DNA of 64,000 bases, from contig CAUJNA010000868.1 of assembly GCA_963377175.1 (NCBI GenBank), positions 189,046 to 253,045 on the forward strand. Direction: 5' to 3'. This DNA is from Effrenium voratum. Its lineage: Eukaryota > Sar > Dinophyceae > Suessiales > Symbiodiniaceae. Both the position numbers and the translations under genes were made by a program. Positions within the stretch are counted from its first letter, which is position 1. Every line of letters begins with the position of its first letter. The notes below the pieces were generated by a model, which saw only the letters and a list, made by a program, of their open reading frames with translations, made no database searches and was not told where the DNA came from. Shown piece by piece: positions 33,180-42,086 of this stretch.

Positions 33180-34263
33180 GGGCAGTGGGTCGCTTAGGCG
33201 TCGCGCGAATGGTTCGCTTAGGGATCGCGCAAATGGATCGCTCCGGGATCGCTTTTTTGCAGAAGGCTTGTCGCGCATGCATGCGTGTTGACATGTTTGC
33301 TCGCGATGTATGTTTATATAAGCGCATGCGCGAGCATGTATGTGCTTGTTTGTGCTTGTCGGCGTGTATATCGCATGACATATGTGACGTGTATGTTTCA
33401 TGACATATGTTACTATGTTTGCTGGCGAGTCCATGTATGTGGTTGTGTGCATGCGTGTTGACATGTATGCCCTGCGGCGTATGCCCCAGAACCCGATGAA
33501 TTTGCACATTAGGTTACAGAGCAGGCTGGGCTGGTTCAGTTGAGCGGGTGTGCTTATCATCCCCCCCACCCCACCCTCCACCCCCAGAAAGAGATGCATT
33601 TGCTGGGATGAAGCAGTTCAGCGGTTGTGCTTATCATGCCCCCATTTCGTTACAGAGCAGGCTGGGCTGGTTCAGTTGAGCGGGTGTGCTTATCATCCCC
33701 CGCACCCCACCCCCCACCCCCAGAAAGAGATGAACATTATCATGCCCCCCCCCCCAACCAACCCCCCCCCCCCATGCTATTTTGTAATCTGGTAAAAGAG
33801 CAGGCTGGTCTGCAGCAGTTGAGCGGGTGTGCTTACCATGCCCCCCCCACCCCACCCCCCAGAACCATGCTATTTTGTATTCCGGAAAACGAGCATCTGC
33901 AGCAGCTGAGCGCATGTGCTTATCATCCCCCCCCCCCCCAAACCCCCCCACCCAGAACCATGTTGTTTTGTAATCCGGTAAAAGAGCAGGCTGGTCTGCA
34001 GCAGTTGAGCGGGTGTGCTTACCATGCCCCCCCCCCCCACCCCCTCCCCAGAGCCATGTTACTTTGTAATCCGGTAAAGGAGCAGGCTGGTCTGCAGCTG
34101 TTGAGCGGGTGTGCTTATCATCCCCCCCCCTCCCCACCCCCATCATCAATGAATGTGATCCCTAAGTGATCCGTGAATGTGATCCTCAAGTGAGCGTGTA
34201 TCCCTAAGTGACCGTGATCCCTAAGTGAACCGTTTGAGCGATCCCTAAGTGACCTGTTTGCCG
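33180..34263. mobile_element. Non-autonomous TIR element with 9-bp duplication (MULE-like)
   Basis: Flanked by exact copies of ACGCGGGCC at 33171-33179 and 34264-34272, each reading Thr-Arg-Ala in the host frame. The ends carry inverted multi-copy words: left GGTCGCTTAGG and GGTTCGCTTAGGGATCGC; right, as reverse complement, GGTCACTTAGGGATCGC and GGTTCACTTAGGGATC. The interior has GT/CATG-rich sequence (33260-33480) and C-rich tandem units. Taking out 1,093 bp restores the frame. A 9-bp duplication and repeat-rich ends fit Mutator-like elements; no transposase is present. Confidence 0.8.
33516..34135. repeat. Imperfect tandem repeat inside the TIR element
   Basis: Five full units starting GAGCAGGCTGG near 33518, 33655, 33798, 33985 and 34080, each with TTGAGCGGGTGTGCTTA, CATCCCCC or CATGCCCC, and a C run. 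Partial units lie near 33610 and 33890. Unit lengths vary with the C run (about 90-140 bp). Confidence 0.85.
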
Positions 34264-34620
34264 ACGCGGGCCTACGTTCAATGGGCGAGTGCACTCCACC
34301 ACTCCCTCATCAAGTTCGATGAGTGCCGCCTGGGCCAGGTGGTTGTGAAGTCCACGGCATTGTCAACGGACCTTCCTCTCCACCATTGGCATGACCTGCG
34401 TTGCAACCACGGGTCTCACCCCAGGGGAGAAAAGCTCAACTCCAGTGACGTCAGCCGGTACCCGGAGCAGATGATGCAGGGTCTCGCAGCGGCCATCCTT
34501 TGCCGAGCGGGACCCGTCCTGGAGGCGCTGAGGCCGGGGGGCATGGCGCCCCAGGCTAACCCAACGACCCCCCCGAGGCGTCCAAGGGAACCTTCTCCCA
34601 GCACGCCGGGCGGAGGCTGA

Positions 34621-35315
34621 AGGCGGGCCAACAAGCGTTGGCAGGTCTGACCTTGGGCTCACTTCCGGTCTCGGCCTCGGATAATCCAGAGGCTGGGACA
34701 TCGACACAGAGGACTGGCGAGGTGGATGAACTTGGGGGGGGAACTCTTCCCATGGATCCCTGGGCACACCAGGGCATGGAGATCTCGGATCGGCCCACCA
34801 TCCTGCCGATCACGCACGACCCCAATATCTCCGACAAGGTCATGTACCTCCAGATGGCTTTCAAGCAGCGTCCCTTAAGAGACGGTGGAGGAAAGCCCTC
34901 ATTGGGACGGTTGGTTCCGTGGGCCCGACCGCTGTCCAAAGCAGCAGCGCTGGGGGCCAAGATCTGTGTCCTCACTTCGCCGTGGGGGGACAAGCTCCAG
35001 GAGTCGCTCTCGTTGGGGGACGGGTCACATCCCTTCCGAGGACATCAGGGAGATTCTGGCGCCGGGGGCAGGCCGACATCTTGCACAGCGTGGCGCTGAA
35101 CATTCAGGACCCCGACCACCAGTTCCCCCGGGACCTGGAGCAAGGGGTCCCACTCGGGGTCACGGACCCACCCCTGACCTCGCCGGGCATCTGGCCACTC
35201 AAGAAGGAGCTGAAACGGGAGGAGCCGGAGTTCCAGGAACTCCCCCACCCAACGAGCAGGGGTAACTACCCCTCGGCGGATCACTTCAGCGGGCACATTT
35301 CTGGAGGAGGTCCCC
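34621..35315 (+). pseudogene. Unit 2, N-terminal part of the RT region, frameshifted
   Basis: Coding signal passes through three frames: MYLQMAFKQRPLRDGGGKPS (about 34840-34900), then REDIREILAPG-like sequence around 35030, then the frame with ILHSVALNIQ and PGIWPLKKELKREEPEFQEL (35080-35290), which leads into the RT ORF at 35316. It corresponds to the region before the RT fingers in DIRS-type proteins. It is not openly readable as it stands. Confidence 0.6.
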
Positions 35316-36884
35316 ATGGGCATGGTGGAGGGCCCCTTCAGTAAGGAGGAGGCAGCATCGCGATGTGGCTGCGACAGCGAGGACCTTTGTCCCGGCCCCC
35401 TAGTCGACGAGGGGGACAAGATCCGCACGATCTACGATGGCTCGGTGGGAGGGGCCAATGACACCATCAGGAACCAGACGGTGGAAAGGACGACGGCTCC
35501 GACGGTGCTGGATGGGGTCCAAGCTCTCCATTGGCTACATGCGGCAGCTGAGGAGGGACCCCCCTCTCAGGGTGCCTCTGGCCCCGAGGGGGGGATCGTC
35601 AAACCTCCACCTGGGGGCTGGCTATGGCCGGAGCCGGGCACCAGGTGGGTGCTGCTCAAGGCGGACGTCACCAAGGCCCACCGGAGAGTGAAGGTCCTCA
35701 GGAAGGACTGGCGGTTCCAAGTGGCCTCACTGGGGGAAGAATGGTGGGTGAACAAGGTAGGCACATATGGCATGGCCAGTGCCCAATCCTACTGGGGACG
35801 CCTGGCAGCCCTTCTGCTCAGGGTCCTCTACGCACTTTTCCCTCAAGTGGATTGGAACTTCGTCTTCGTCGACGACTTCCTGTGGCTGCTTCGAAGCGAG
35901 GGGGCAGTGAACTTGGCGGTGGCGCTGCTGGCCACACTCCTGGCATTGGGCACCCCACTTAGCTGGAAGAAGACGCACTTGGCGGAGGTTAACACGTGGC
36001 TGGGCTTCGTGGTCCACCCGAACATCCCGCAGGTTCTCATGGCAGCCAACAAACACATCCTGGTCATGGAGGTTTTGCAGACCATGGTGGAAGGGCAGGC
36101 GATGCACTCAAAGGACATCGAGAAGGCCCTGGGCCGCATCCAATGGGCAACGGCTGCATGTCCGCTGGCGAAGTCGATGCTCCAGCCACTTTGGGCCTGG
36201 AAGATGGCCACCACCACGGTGGGGAAACCCCCCAAGGTGGTCAGGATGTTGGCGTTCATGCTGCGGTTCCTCTTCAACACGCCTTTCGTCCAGTACTCCC
36301 CCTACTTGCCGAAGTCCTCTTGGTGGGGTTGCAGCGACGCTAGCGCCTCGGACGACGGACTGGCATTTGTGGGAGGTTGGTGCTCCAACACAGTGGAACC
36401 GGACAAGAAGGAGGTGTACTGGTTCCATGAGCAGATCCACGTGGAGGAGTACCCTTGGGCTTTCAAGAATGGGGATCCAAAGCGGAGGATTGCAGCTCTG
36501 GAGATGCTGGGCACGCTCTTCCTCTGTAACATGATCCTCACGCACCAAGGCCCTCTGTCCTCCCGGGTCCGACTCCCGGTGGGCAGTGACAATCAGGGCA
36601 ACGTCATGGCGATGCTCAACCTTGGATCCAAGAAGCCCTACACGGCGGCGATCCTGATGGAGCTGGTCTTCCTGCTCCACACCCATGGCTGCTCGCTGGC
36701 GGCCAACCATGTGCCCCGTGAATTCAATCAATGGGCTGATGAGCTGACGCACCCAGATTTCTCTGGGTTCGACCCTTTGCAAAGGGTCCCCAAGCAGGAA
36801 CTCTGTGAGGAGTTTGTTTTTCTCCCGCGTCTCCTGAATGGAGATGCATTTGATCTCAGCGTGGGCCCACCCATGCTCCCGTGA
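35316..36884 (+). CDS. Unit 2, DIRS-type reverse transcriptase and RNase H (open)
   Basis: 522 codons to TGA 36882-36884, the longest intact reading frame of the window. The true start is upstream, so the Met at 35316 is only the first in the open part. RT motif A is LLKADVTKAHRR (Asp117), motif B GTYGMASAQSYWGR (about 149-162), motif C FVDD (184-187), then SWKKTHLAEVNTWLGF (216-231). The RNase H domain follows with Asp341 (GCSDASAS), Glu396 (AALEML), Asp425 (GSDNQGN) and Asp475 (QWADELTH). Both active sites look complete. It would copy the element RNA to DNA and remove RNA from hybrids. A 17-residue insert before motif A carries motif copy 10 (GASGPEG). Confidence 0.92.
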   Translation: MGMVEGPFSKEEAASRCGCDSEDLCPGPLVDEGDKIRTIYDGSVGGANDTIRNQTVERTTAPTVLDGVQALHWLHAAAEEGPPSQGASGPEGGIVKPPPGGWLWPEPGTRWVLLKADVTKAHRRVKVLRKDWRFQVASLGEEWWVNKVGTYGMASAQSYWGRLAALLLRVLYALFPQVDWNFVFVDDFLWLLRSEGAVNLAVALLATLLALGTPLSWKKTHLAEVNTWLGFVVHPNIPQVLMAANKHILVMEVLQTMVEGQAMHSKDIEKALGRIQWATAACPLAKSMLQPLWAWKMATTTVGKPPKVVRMLAFMLRFLFNTPFVQYSPYLPKSSWWGCSDASASDDGLAFVGGWCSNTVEPDKKEVYWFHEQIHVEEYPWAFKNGDPKRRIAALEMLGTLFLCNMILTHQGPLSSRVRLPVGSDNQGNVMAMLNLGSKKPYTAAILMELVFLLHTHGCSLAANHVPREFNQWADELTHPDFSGFDPLQRVPKQELCEEFVFLPRLLNGDAFDLSVGPPMLP

Positions 36885-36964
36885 CCGGAGCCGGTGGGTG
36901 ACTCACTTCCCCTGGTGGCAGACCCCCCTGTGGCCTGGGTGCCATGGGCCCCGGCTCAGGGGCG

Positions 36965-37149
36965 GGCGCTATCAGTCTGCACACCCGTTCTTCAGTTTTT
37001 GAGAATTGTGAGTTGGGTGGCCCATGAGGCCCACCCAGCGTTGGTCATCTGACAGGGGAAGATGAGTCCCTGCCACCAACACACTGCTCGGATGAAAGAG
37101 TTATCGCGTGCTCGTGTGTGGTGCCGTTTGGTTAGCTTGCATACACTTT
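36965..37149 (+). repeat. Split direct repeat B2 (right end)
   Basis: 185 bp, nearly identical to B1. It begins 80 bp after the RT-RNase H stop and ends CATACACTTT, then host TAGTGG. Confidence 0.92.
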
Positions 37150-37245
37150 TAGTGGTAATCCACTAAGTGGTCATCCACTTGGATCCACTTGGTATCAATC
37201 AAAAGCTTGGGACGTTGTTTGGTCCATCCGCTTGGGAGGTGAGTA
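37150..37245 (+). mobile_element. Right part of the family D repeat split by the retroelement
   Basis: TAGTGGTA at the junction and TTTGGTCCATCCGCTTGGGA-GGTGAG at the end match the family D layout. The left part (GGACCATTT) precedes 24208. Confidence 0.6.
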
Positions 37246-37595
37246 AAATGAAGCTTCACTTCGCAGCCATCCCAAGATGGTTGGTGCCTCCAACTGGTCC
37301 CCACATTGACTGCGATCCCCACTTGACTGCTATTGGGTTGGATCTTTAGACTTGAACTTGGTTGAAGTCCAGTTGGGTTGTCCGAACTGAACCCACAAGA
37401 AGTGATTCGCTGGTCGTTGCAGCACCTAGCCCCGAATCCTGTGAAGTGGGTACGGGTCAAAATGAAATCACAAAACCGCTGGTTTTAGTCCATTGGGCGT
37501 TCCATTTTGACCCAGACCAGGGTTCCATGTACCAGGGCAAGCTTTTTAGGGTGCCTATTTTTGACCTAGACCCAAGCGACCTCCAACAACGTCAG

Positions 37596-37626
37596 GAACT
37601 CCGCGCTGATGCTGGCGCTCGCCGCC
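37596..37626 (+). CDS. Ankyrin-repeat gene, exon 11
   Basis: Completes Gly1, then NSALMLALAA. Acceptor GTCAG^G, donor GCC^GCGCCC (GC type). It restores the ankyrin frame after the 14-kb intron with the retroelement. The downstream intron (37627-38254) shows no repeat assigned here. Confidence 0.7.
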
Positions 37627-38254
37627 GCGCCCCGTCTCGGGGGTTCTAAGAAGCGAGGGAGGGGGGGCTGTTTTTTTGGATGAACATGCAGCGCTTTGGT
37701 CACGCCTACTTCAAGGAGTTGTGTTTTCAAGTTTTTTTTGCAATGCTATCAACTCCTTCGGATTTCGTCATTATCATTCGGGTTGGGAATCTACGGGTTT
37801 TGTCTCAAGACGCGGGCGTGGTTCTTTTCGGAAAGCCCACTCTAAACAACCACAAGAAGGGAACACTCCAAACCGACACGCCGTAGAGTTGCGCCAAGTT
37901 GCGCCGTGTTCGGATTCCAAGGAGGGTCCGTTCTCTGTTGAGTTTGGTTGCACCTCCCCAGTTTCAGTTTGCCACACAAGGCCCTCGGTTTGTGGCCAGG
38001 GTGTTACCCTGGTCACCTGCCGCGGGTCCACTTACCCGGTAAATGCCACCATATTTTTTCAACCAAACGGAGAATAGCAACGGGTTTGCTATATTGGCGA
38101 AACGCCCGGCATCCAGGCTGGTTTTTTGGCGCCCCACTTGGGGCGTTTTTTTCGGGATCGATCCCACACCAGGTGTCGCCTCGAACCCTCCCTTTCCCCC
38201 GAAGATTCGGAGCAGCGGATCCGCTGGATCGAGCAGGATCAATCAAAAGCCGAG

Positions 38255-38310
38255 GCTCAGCAGGACCTCTCGGCCTGGCTGCTGCAGGAGGACGTGGACG
38301 TCGACCTCAG
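38255..38310 (+). CDS. Ankyrin-repeat gene, exon 12
   Basis: Codes for AQQDLSAWLLQEDVDVDL and two bases: repeat positions 12-29. Acceptor CCGAG^G, donor CTCAG^GCGCGC (GC type). Sequence just upstream (38196-38254) also reads openly (RIRWIEQDQSKAEA), so a longer exon is possible, but it would break the 33-residue register. The intron to exon 13 holds T and C runs and a reverse-strand open GC patch (38960-39060) of unknown meaning. Confidence 0.7.
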
Positions 38311-39328
38311 GCGCGCGCCGCGCGCCTCGCGCCTCGCGCCGCGGAGTTTGGGGTCGGAGATTTTGGGGGGTTTTGGGTTTTCGGAGGGCGGCGGCGGAGA
38401 TTTTTGTTCAGGGGGCAAAAAGGTCACTTTGGTGTGGGTGACACTTTTTTGCGCAAAAAACAAAACGCCCAACATGGAGAGGACTTGAGGATTTTGTTTT
38501 GGTTGGGGGCGACCTCTTGGTTTGCAGAGTTGTGCTTCCCTTGTTTGGTGGGTTAACCGTCACCTTGGTCCAATTTGGTTGTTTTCTTTTGGACAGGTTT
38601 GGACGCCAAAGCTCACTTGCCTTTTTCACTGTTTTAGCTTTTTTTTCTCCAGTTGTCCCAAGCCCCCCCCCCCCCCCCCGTATTTGGATGTGGCTTTTTT
38701 GAAACCGGACACGAACAGTTTCCAGCACCCTGCTTGGGGTCATGAACTCCCTGTAGCATTTACCTCTACATTTTACGTTTTGGCATATACCTGTGGCACA
38801 ATAGAACTATCTGTGGCATATCCCTCAGCAGTTTTTTTTTCTCCGCCACAACAAAAATAAAAATCGGCATATCCCTCAGCACTTTTTTGTCACTACCAAA
38901 AAAAAACAAGAATCCTGGTGGCATATGTTTCTACAGTTGTCACGTTTGTACCGTTGCCCACCCCATCCTTGGCGTCCTTCCAATCGCTGGCCCAAGCCAC
39001 GTGGCCTTCGCCCGCACCTGCGTTGTAGGCGTCCTTTGGCTCGGTGAGCCTGGCTAAAAATCGATGGGTGCCTCTTAGACGGGTTTGGTTCCATTTTGGA
39101 ACCTGACGAGGCGCATTTGGATGTGTCTGGGAACGCCTCGCACTGTTTGCACTGGCTGCTTGTTGCACTTGGGCCACAATCGCACTTTCTAATTCTTTAC
39201 ATGGTTCTGGGTTCACCATTTTTGTACCAGGTTTTGATTGTGACTCAGGTGGGAAACCCATCGATTTCTAACCAACAGGCCACCTATGAATTGGCCTAAG
39301 CCACGTGCCGATTTCGCGAAACCGCCAG

Positions 39329-39359
39329 CAACGCGCTGGGGGAGACGGCCTACGACATC
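39329..39359 (+). CDS. Ankyrin-repeat gene, exon 13
   Basis: Codes for the end of Ser30, then NALGETAYDI, with Gly of GETA at the expected position. Acceptor GCCAG^C, the only acceptor in the set not followed by G. The proposed donor ATC^GCGGCG (GC type) joins to AQRKASLEAA. The exon may instead run on through AAEQGFNSLC, which is also ankyrin-like, so the 3' edge is uncertain. Confidence 0.6.
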
Positions 39360-39489
39360 GCGGCGGAGCAGGGCTTCAACTCCCTGTGCCTTGGATGCGT
39401 GGTGGGCGGTGAGTGGGGTGGGGGGCGGAGGGGGGCGGTGGGGGGTGGTGGGGGGGGTGGGGTGGGGGGATGGACTGAATGTTACTCCC

Positions 39490-39575
39490 TAAAGGGGACC
39501 ATGGACTTTTTAGTCTGGGAAAGAAACAGTTTCGATACTTTTTGTGGCCAATCCACTCGGGAAGTGAGATTGGGT
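39490..39575 (+). mobile_element. Family D repeat, copy
   Basis: GGGGACCATGGACTTTT start and TTTGTGGCCAATCCACTCGG-GAAGTGAG end. It is directly followed by family H. Confidence 0.55.
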
Positions 39576-39576
39576 T

Positions 39577-39700
39577 GATGGCTCTCAGCCATCCGGTCCC
39601 TTGGCGTTTTTAGTTTGTTTGGTTGGACAAGTGGTTGGGTTTCCGAATTTGAGCCACCACAAGTCAAAGTTTTTAGCGGGGGATCTGCGGACAGCCCAGA
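39577..39700 (+). mobile_element. Family H repeat, copy
   Basis: GATGGCTCTCAGCCATCCGG start, GGTTGGGTTTCC middle, TTTTTAGCGGGGGATCTG and GGACAGCCCA end. Confidence 0.6.
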
Positions 39701-40514
39701 TTAGGCTGATTCGTTGATTTGCCACGGGTGAAAAGGAGGGTTTGCGGGGTTGATTCCGTAGTAACCCAGCCATGGGTGGAAGGCCATGGTTCAATTGAAG
39801 GAACCATACATGTTTTGCTTTTCTCCGGAGGCTCCTGTTGGAATCTCTGGAAAGAATGAAGGATTTGGTTCAAGTGCCACCCATTTGGGTTGATGTGTGG
39901 ACCCGGAACAAATTGACCAGGAATACCCACCAGCCCAAATTGCGGGTGTTTTAGGGTCACTACCCTCCCAAACATGACTTGGTGCACCGCCGAAATATGT
40001 GAGTGTTGAAACCAAGCGAGTTTGGCTTGAAAAGCACATCCTTCCCTGACGATGTACAGTAGCGTTTTGAGAGGTTGCCCTTCTACTTTCTCAAAAAAAT
40101 ACAGGCAGGCGAGACAAACAAGCAACACATTGCGCAAATCAACAAGAACAACACCTTTAATGACAACAACCAGCTTTCACCAAAACAACTGCAAAGCAAT
40201 CGAAAAGCAAACAACAGACCACCAGACAACATAGCGGACCAGGGTGGACTCGAGCCGCCGTCGTCATGCGAGCCTGTACGTTAGGTTCCAGTTTTTATGG
40301 CAGCGATGAAAGAAATGCCAGAATATTCCACGCCAGGACCTTCCCCATCTTAGTGCCCTACGTAATTACTCGAGGGCTCGGGCGAGTTTGGGCCCGAGAC
40401 ACAAGCATTCCCTGGCTGGATGCAGGTTGGCAAGGGCTCCCAAAAGGCGAGTTGCTGGCAAGGCTTTAGGATTTTCGGTTCTGTTCCGTGGGGGTTCCTG
40501 GACTTGAACAACTT

Positions 40515-40600
40515 TTCGAGAAGACCATCTTTGTGGTATATGCAAGCTTATCAAGTTGTTTTTGGCCAATCCGCTCGATCGGAAGTGAGGCCAAGGGTTG
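40515..40600 (+). mobile_element. Family D repeat, copy
   Basis: GAGAAGACCATCTTTGTGG, GTTTTTGGCCAATCCGCTCG, AAGTGAGGCC. Upstream, 40090-40230 is a CAA/ACA-rich stretch without identified content. Confidence 0.5.
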
Positions 40601-40718
40601 TGAAGATCATGTCAGGTCTCGATGACTCAATTCGGGGATTCCCGCCTAGGAAGAGCACCATCATCATGATCTCCCGCAAGCGGGAGGAGGCGGAGGGCAA
40701 AACGGAGCTGTAGCCAGA

Positions 40719-40796
40719 AGGTCCCCCAATAGTGCCTTTTTTTTCCCTACAAAATAGACTACAGAAAAAGTTGGTACCCTTATTCTAACCTCTCTG
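40719..40796 (+). mobile_element. Family A introner-like MITE, copy 6 (truncated)
   Basis: GTCCCCCAATAGTGCC start, ACAAAATAGACTACAG core and ACCCTTATTCTAACCTCTCT, then stops before the ACTGGAGGACCTAG end. Confidence 0.75.
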
Positions 40797-42032
40797 GAAC
40801 AAGAAGGTTGCGTTGCGCCCATTGGAGTCCCTTTTGGGAGCCTGCAAGGTGGTGCAGTGATTAACCCCCTTTGACCGAAGGAGTGAAAGTTGGGCCGAAG
40901 GAAAGAGTGGCAGCCTTGACCGTGGTGCATATAGGTGTCAAATGTGACAACCCCAAAGTGGTGGTGTTCCTTTTTTTTGAATCAGCCTGCAAGGATTTGG
41001 TTCACATCACAAGGCTTGGGTAGAAGATTGGCTTGGTTTCCTTTCGCGCTCCTCGAGAGGGTTCCCCAAAAAAGGGTTTGCGCAAACCAAAGGGCGACCT
41101 CAGAGCAAAACCGCACACCTCCTTGCGGTTGTGGTCCTTGTGTTCCCGTGCCAAACCATACCAAGAGGGTTGCCACAGCCCGACTGACCATGTCGTGGGA
41201 TCAAAAGACACCGCTCCAGGCCAAATATTCCATCGAATTGCTGTGATTCACCAACCGGCAAGTGCCCCTTACTTCCCCTTCAGATAGTACATCAAGGCAT
41301 CCAACACTCAGAAACCATCTAACCCAAAAGCAACACTAATTTCACTCAACCAGTGAAAGCCTCCGAAGCCAAAGCATCTACAGAATGGCCTCAAATTCCC
41401 ACTTCCAGACCCTCCCCCCCCCCCAAAACCACCCCGCAATGCGAAACCACTCCCCCAACCCGACCGACGAGCGAAAAAAAGGAGAAAAAAAAACCGACCT
41501 TCAGCCAATTGCCTGTGCCAGGGGGAGGGGGGGGTGTCTACTTTGGCTCTACAAAACTGAGCGCCCAAAAACCTCATGGGTCATTTTGGTAGGCGAGAGT
41601 TTCTTACGCTTTCAGGGGTTATGGCAAGCCACCTATGCTTTCATAGGGGTTATGGGTGTTTGGCCTCTGAGTTCCTTTGCGATGTCGGATGGGCTTTCCA
41701 GGACCGCTTCACCCTTCCCCTTGTATGATGGGCACTTTGGGGGCATCAGGTTTTTTTGTCTCCCCCAACAGCTGAAAGCTTTGGGTCTCAGCCCAGATAG
41801 GCTCCGGGGTGGTCTGGGGCGGCCCTGAGGCAAGGTTCCACGAGGGTTCCACCAGGGTTCCACGAGGTTCTGCAAGGGCTGCGGGGTGGTGCGAGCACTC
41901 CAAAGAGCACTACATGCTGTTGGGGATATCACCTGAGCTTCTTTTTTTCTTCTTCCGGCAAAATCGACTGCAAGTCCCCCGCCCCCACCCTGACCCCCCC
42001 CCCACCCCAGCCCACCCACCCCACTGGGCCAG

Positions 42033-42086
42033 GCGCAGCGCAAGGCCTCCCTGGAGGCGGCGGCGCTGGCGCTGGGCCAGGACTAG
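42033..42086 (+). CDS. Ankyrin-repeat gene, terminal exon
   Basis: Codes for AQRKASLEAAALALGQD and TAG (42084-42086). After GETAYDI it completes the helix pair of a final ankyrin repeat. Acceptor GGCCAG^G. The 14 exons sum to 699 bases, so about 232 residues plus the stop are visible. No polyadenylation signal was identified after the stop. Confidence 0.6.
   Translation, partial: AQRKASLEAAALALGQD

Larger units (their letters stand above)
32277..34620 (+). pseudogene. Unit 2, linker and methyltransferase-like region, interrupted by an insertion
   Basis: A Pro/Arg/Lys-rich linker (about 32277-32600) leads to LILLYAGKDDAGALDAYLHA (from about 32710) and KVALVGGGPNCR (to 32930). The spacing of an F-x-G-type loop and a G-G-P-x-C loop recalls cytosine-5 methyltransferases, and DIRS elements often carry a methyltransferase domain. 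The usual Pro before the Cys is Asn here. Frames break near 32930 and 32990 (MYLTSLAYKGL, FLEHPMDPMEC). A 1,084-bp element plus 9-bp duplication interrupts the region at 33171-34272. After it the frame resumes as YVQWASALHHSLIKFDECRL and continues to LAAAILCRAG before TGA 34618-34620. Confidence 0.6.
24611..36955 (+). repeat. Dispersed ~20-bp GC motif, 11 copies, all on one strand
   Basis: Consensus TGGGTGCC-NCT-GGCCCCGG, an imperfect hairpin (GGTGCC against GGCCCC). GGTGCC or GGTTGCC starts at 24613, 25247, 26114, 27091, 27794, 29233, 30461, 32225, 32360, 35571 and 36938. In coding parts it encodes G-A-x-G-P (copies 2, 3, 6 and 10). Four copies are non-coding, including one just after each unit's final stop codon (30461 and 36938). 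None was noticed outside the element. Confidence 0.8.
24208..37149 (+). mobile_element. DIRS-order (tyrosine recombinase) retroelement with two A...B coding units
   Basis: Split direct repeats A1 (24208-24324), B1 (30582-30766), A2 (30770-30886) and B2 (36965-37149) bound two coding blocks, both on the + strand. Block 1 has an unrecognised large ORF and a tyrosine recombinase. Block 2 has Gag, a methyltransferase-like region, and reverse transcriptase with RNase H. Recombinase plus DIRS-type RT-RNase H and split repeats place it with PAT/Ngaro/kangaroo-like elements. No target-site duplication: removing the element leaves ACCATTTTAGTGG, present uninterrupted in the family D repeat at 60429-60441. 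The internal junction reads CAC-TTT-GTT-AATG. GC content is far above the surroundings. Frameshifts, a TGA and a nested insertion indicate a dead copy. Confidence 0.88.

Noticed and set aside
33268..33480. Promoter-like TATATAAGC (near 33315) in the GT/CATG-rich stretch
   Set aside because: Lies inside the non-autonomous insertion in simple-sequence DNA, with no gene after it.
24208..37149. LTR retrotransposon or LINE
   Set aside because: There is a tyrosine recombinase with R, HxxR and Y instead of a DDE integrase or endonuclease. The repeats are split, not plain terminal, and there is no target duplication.
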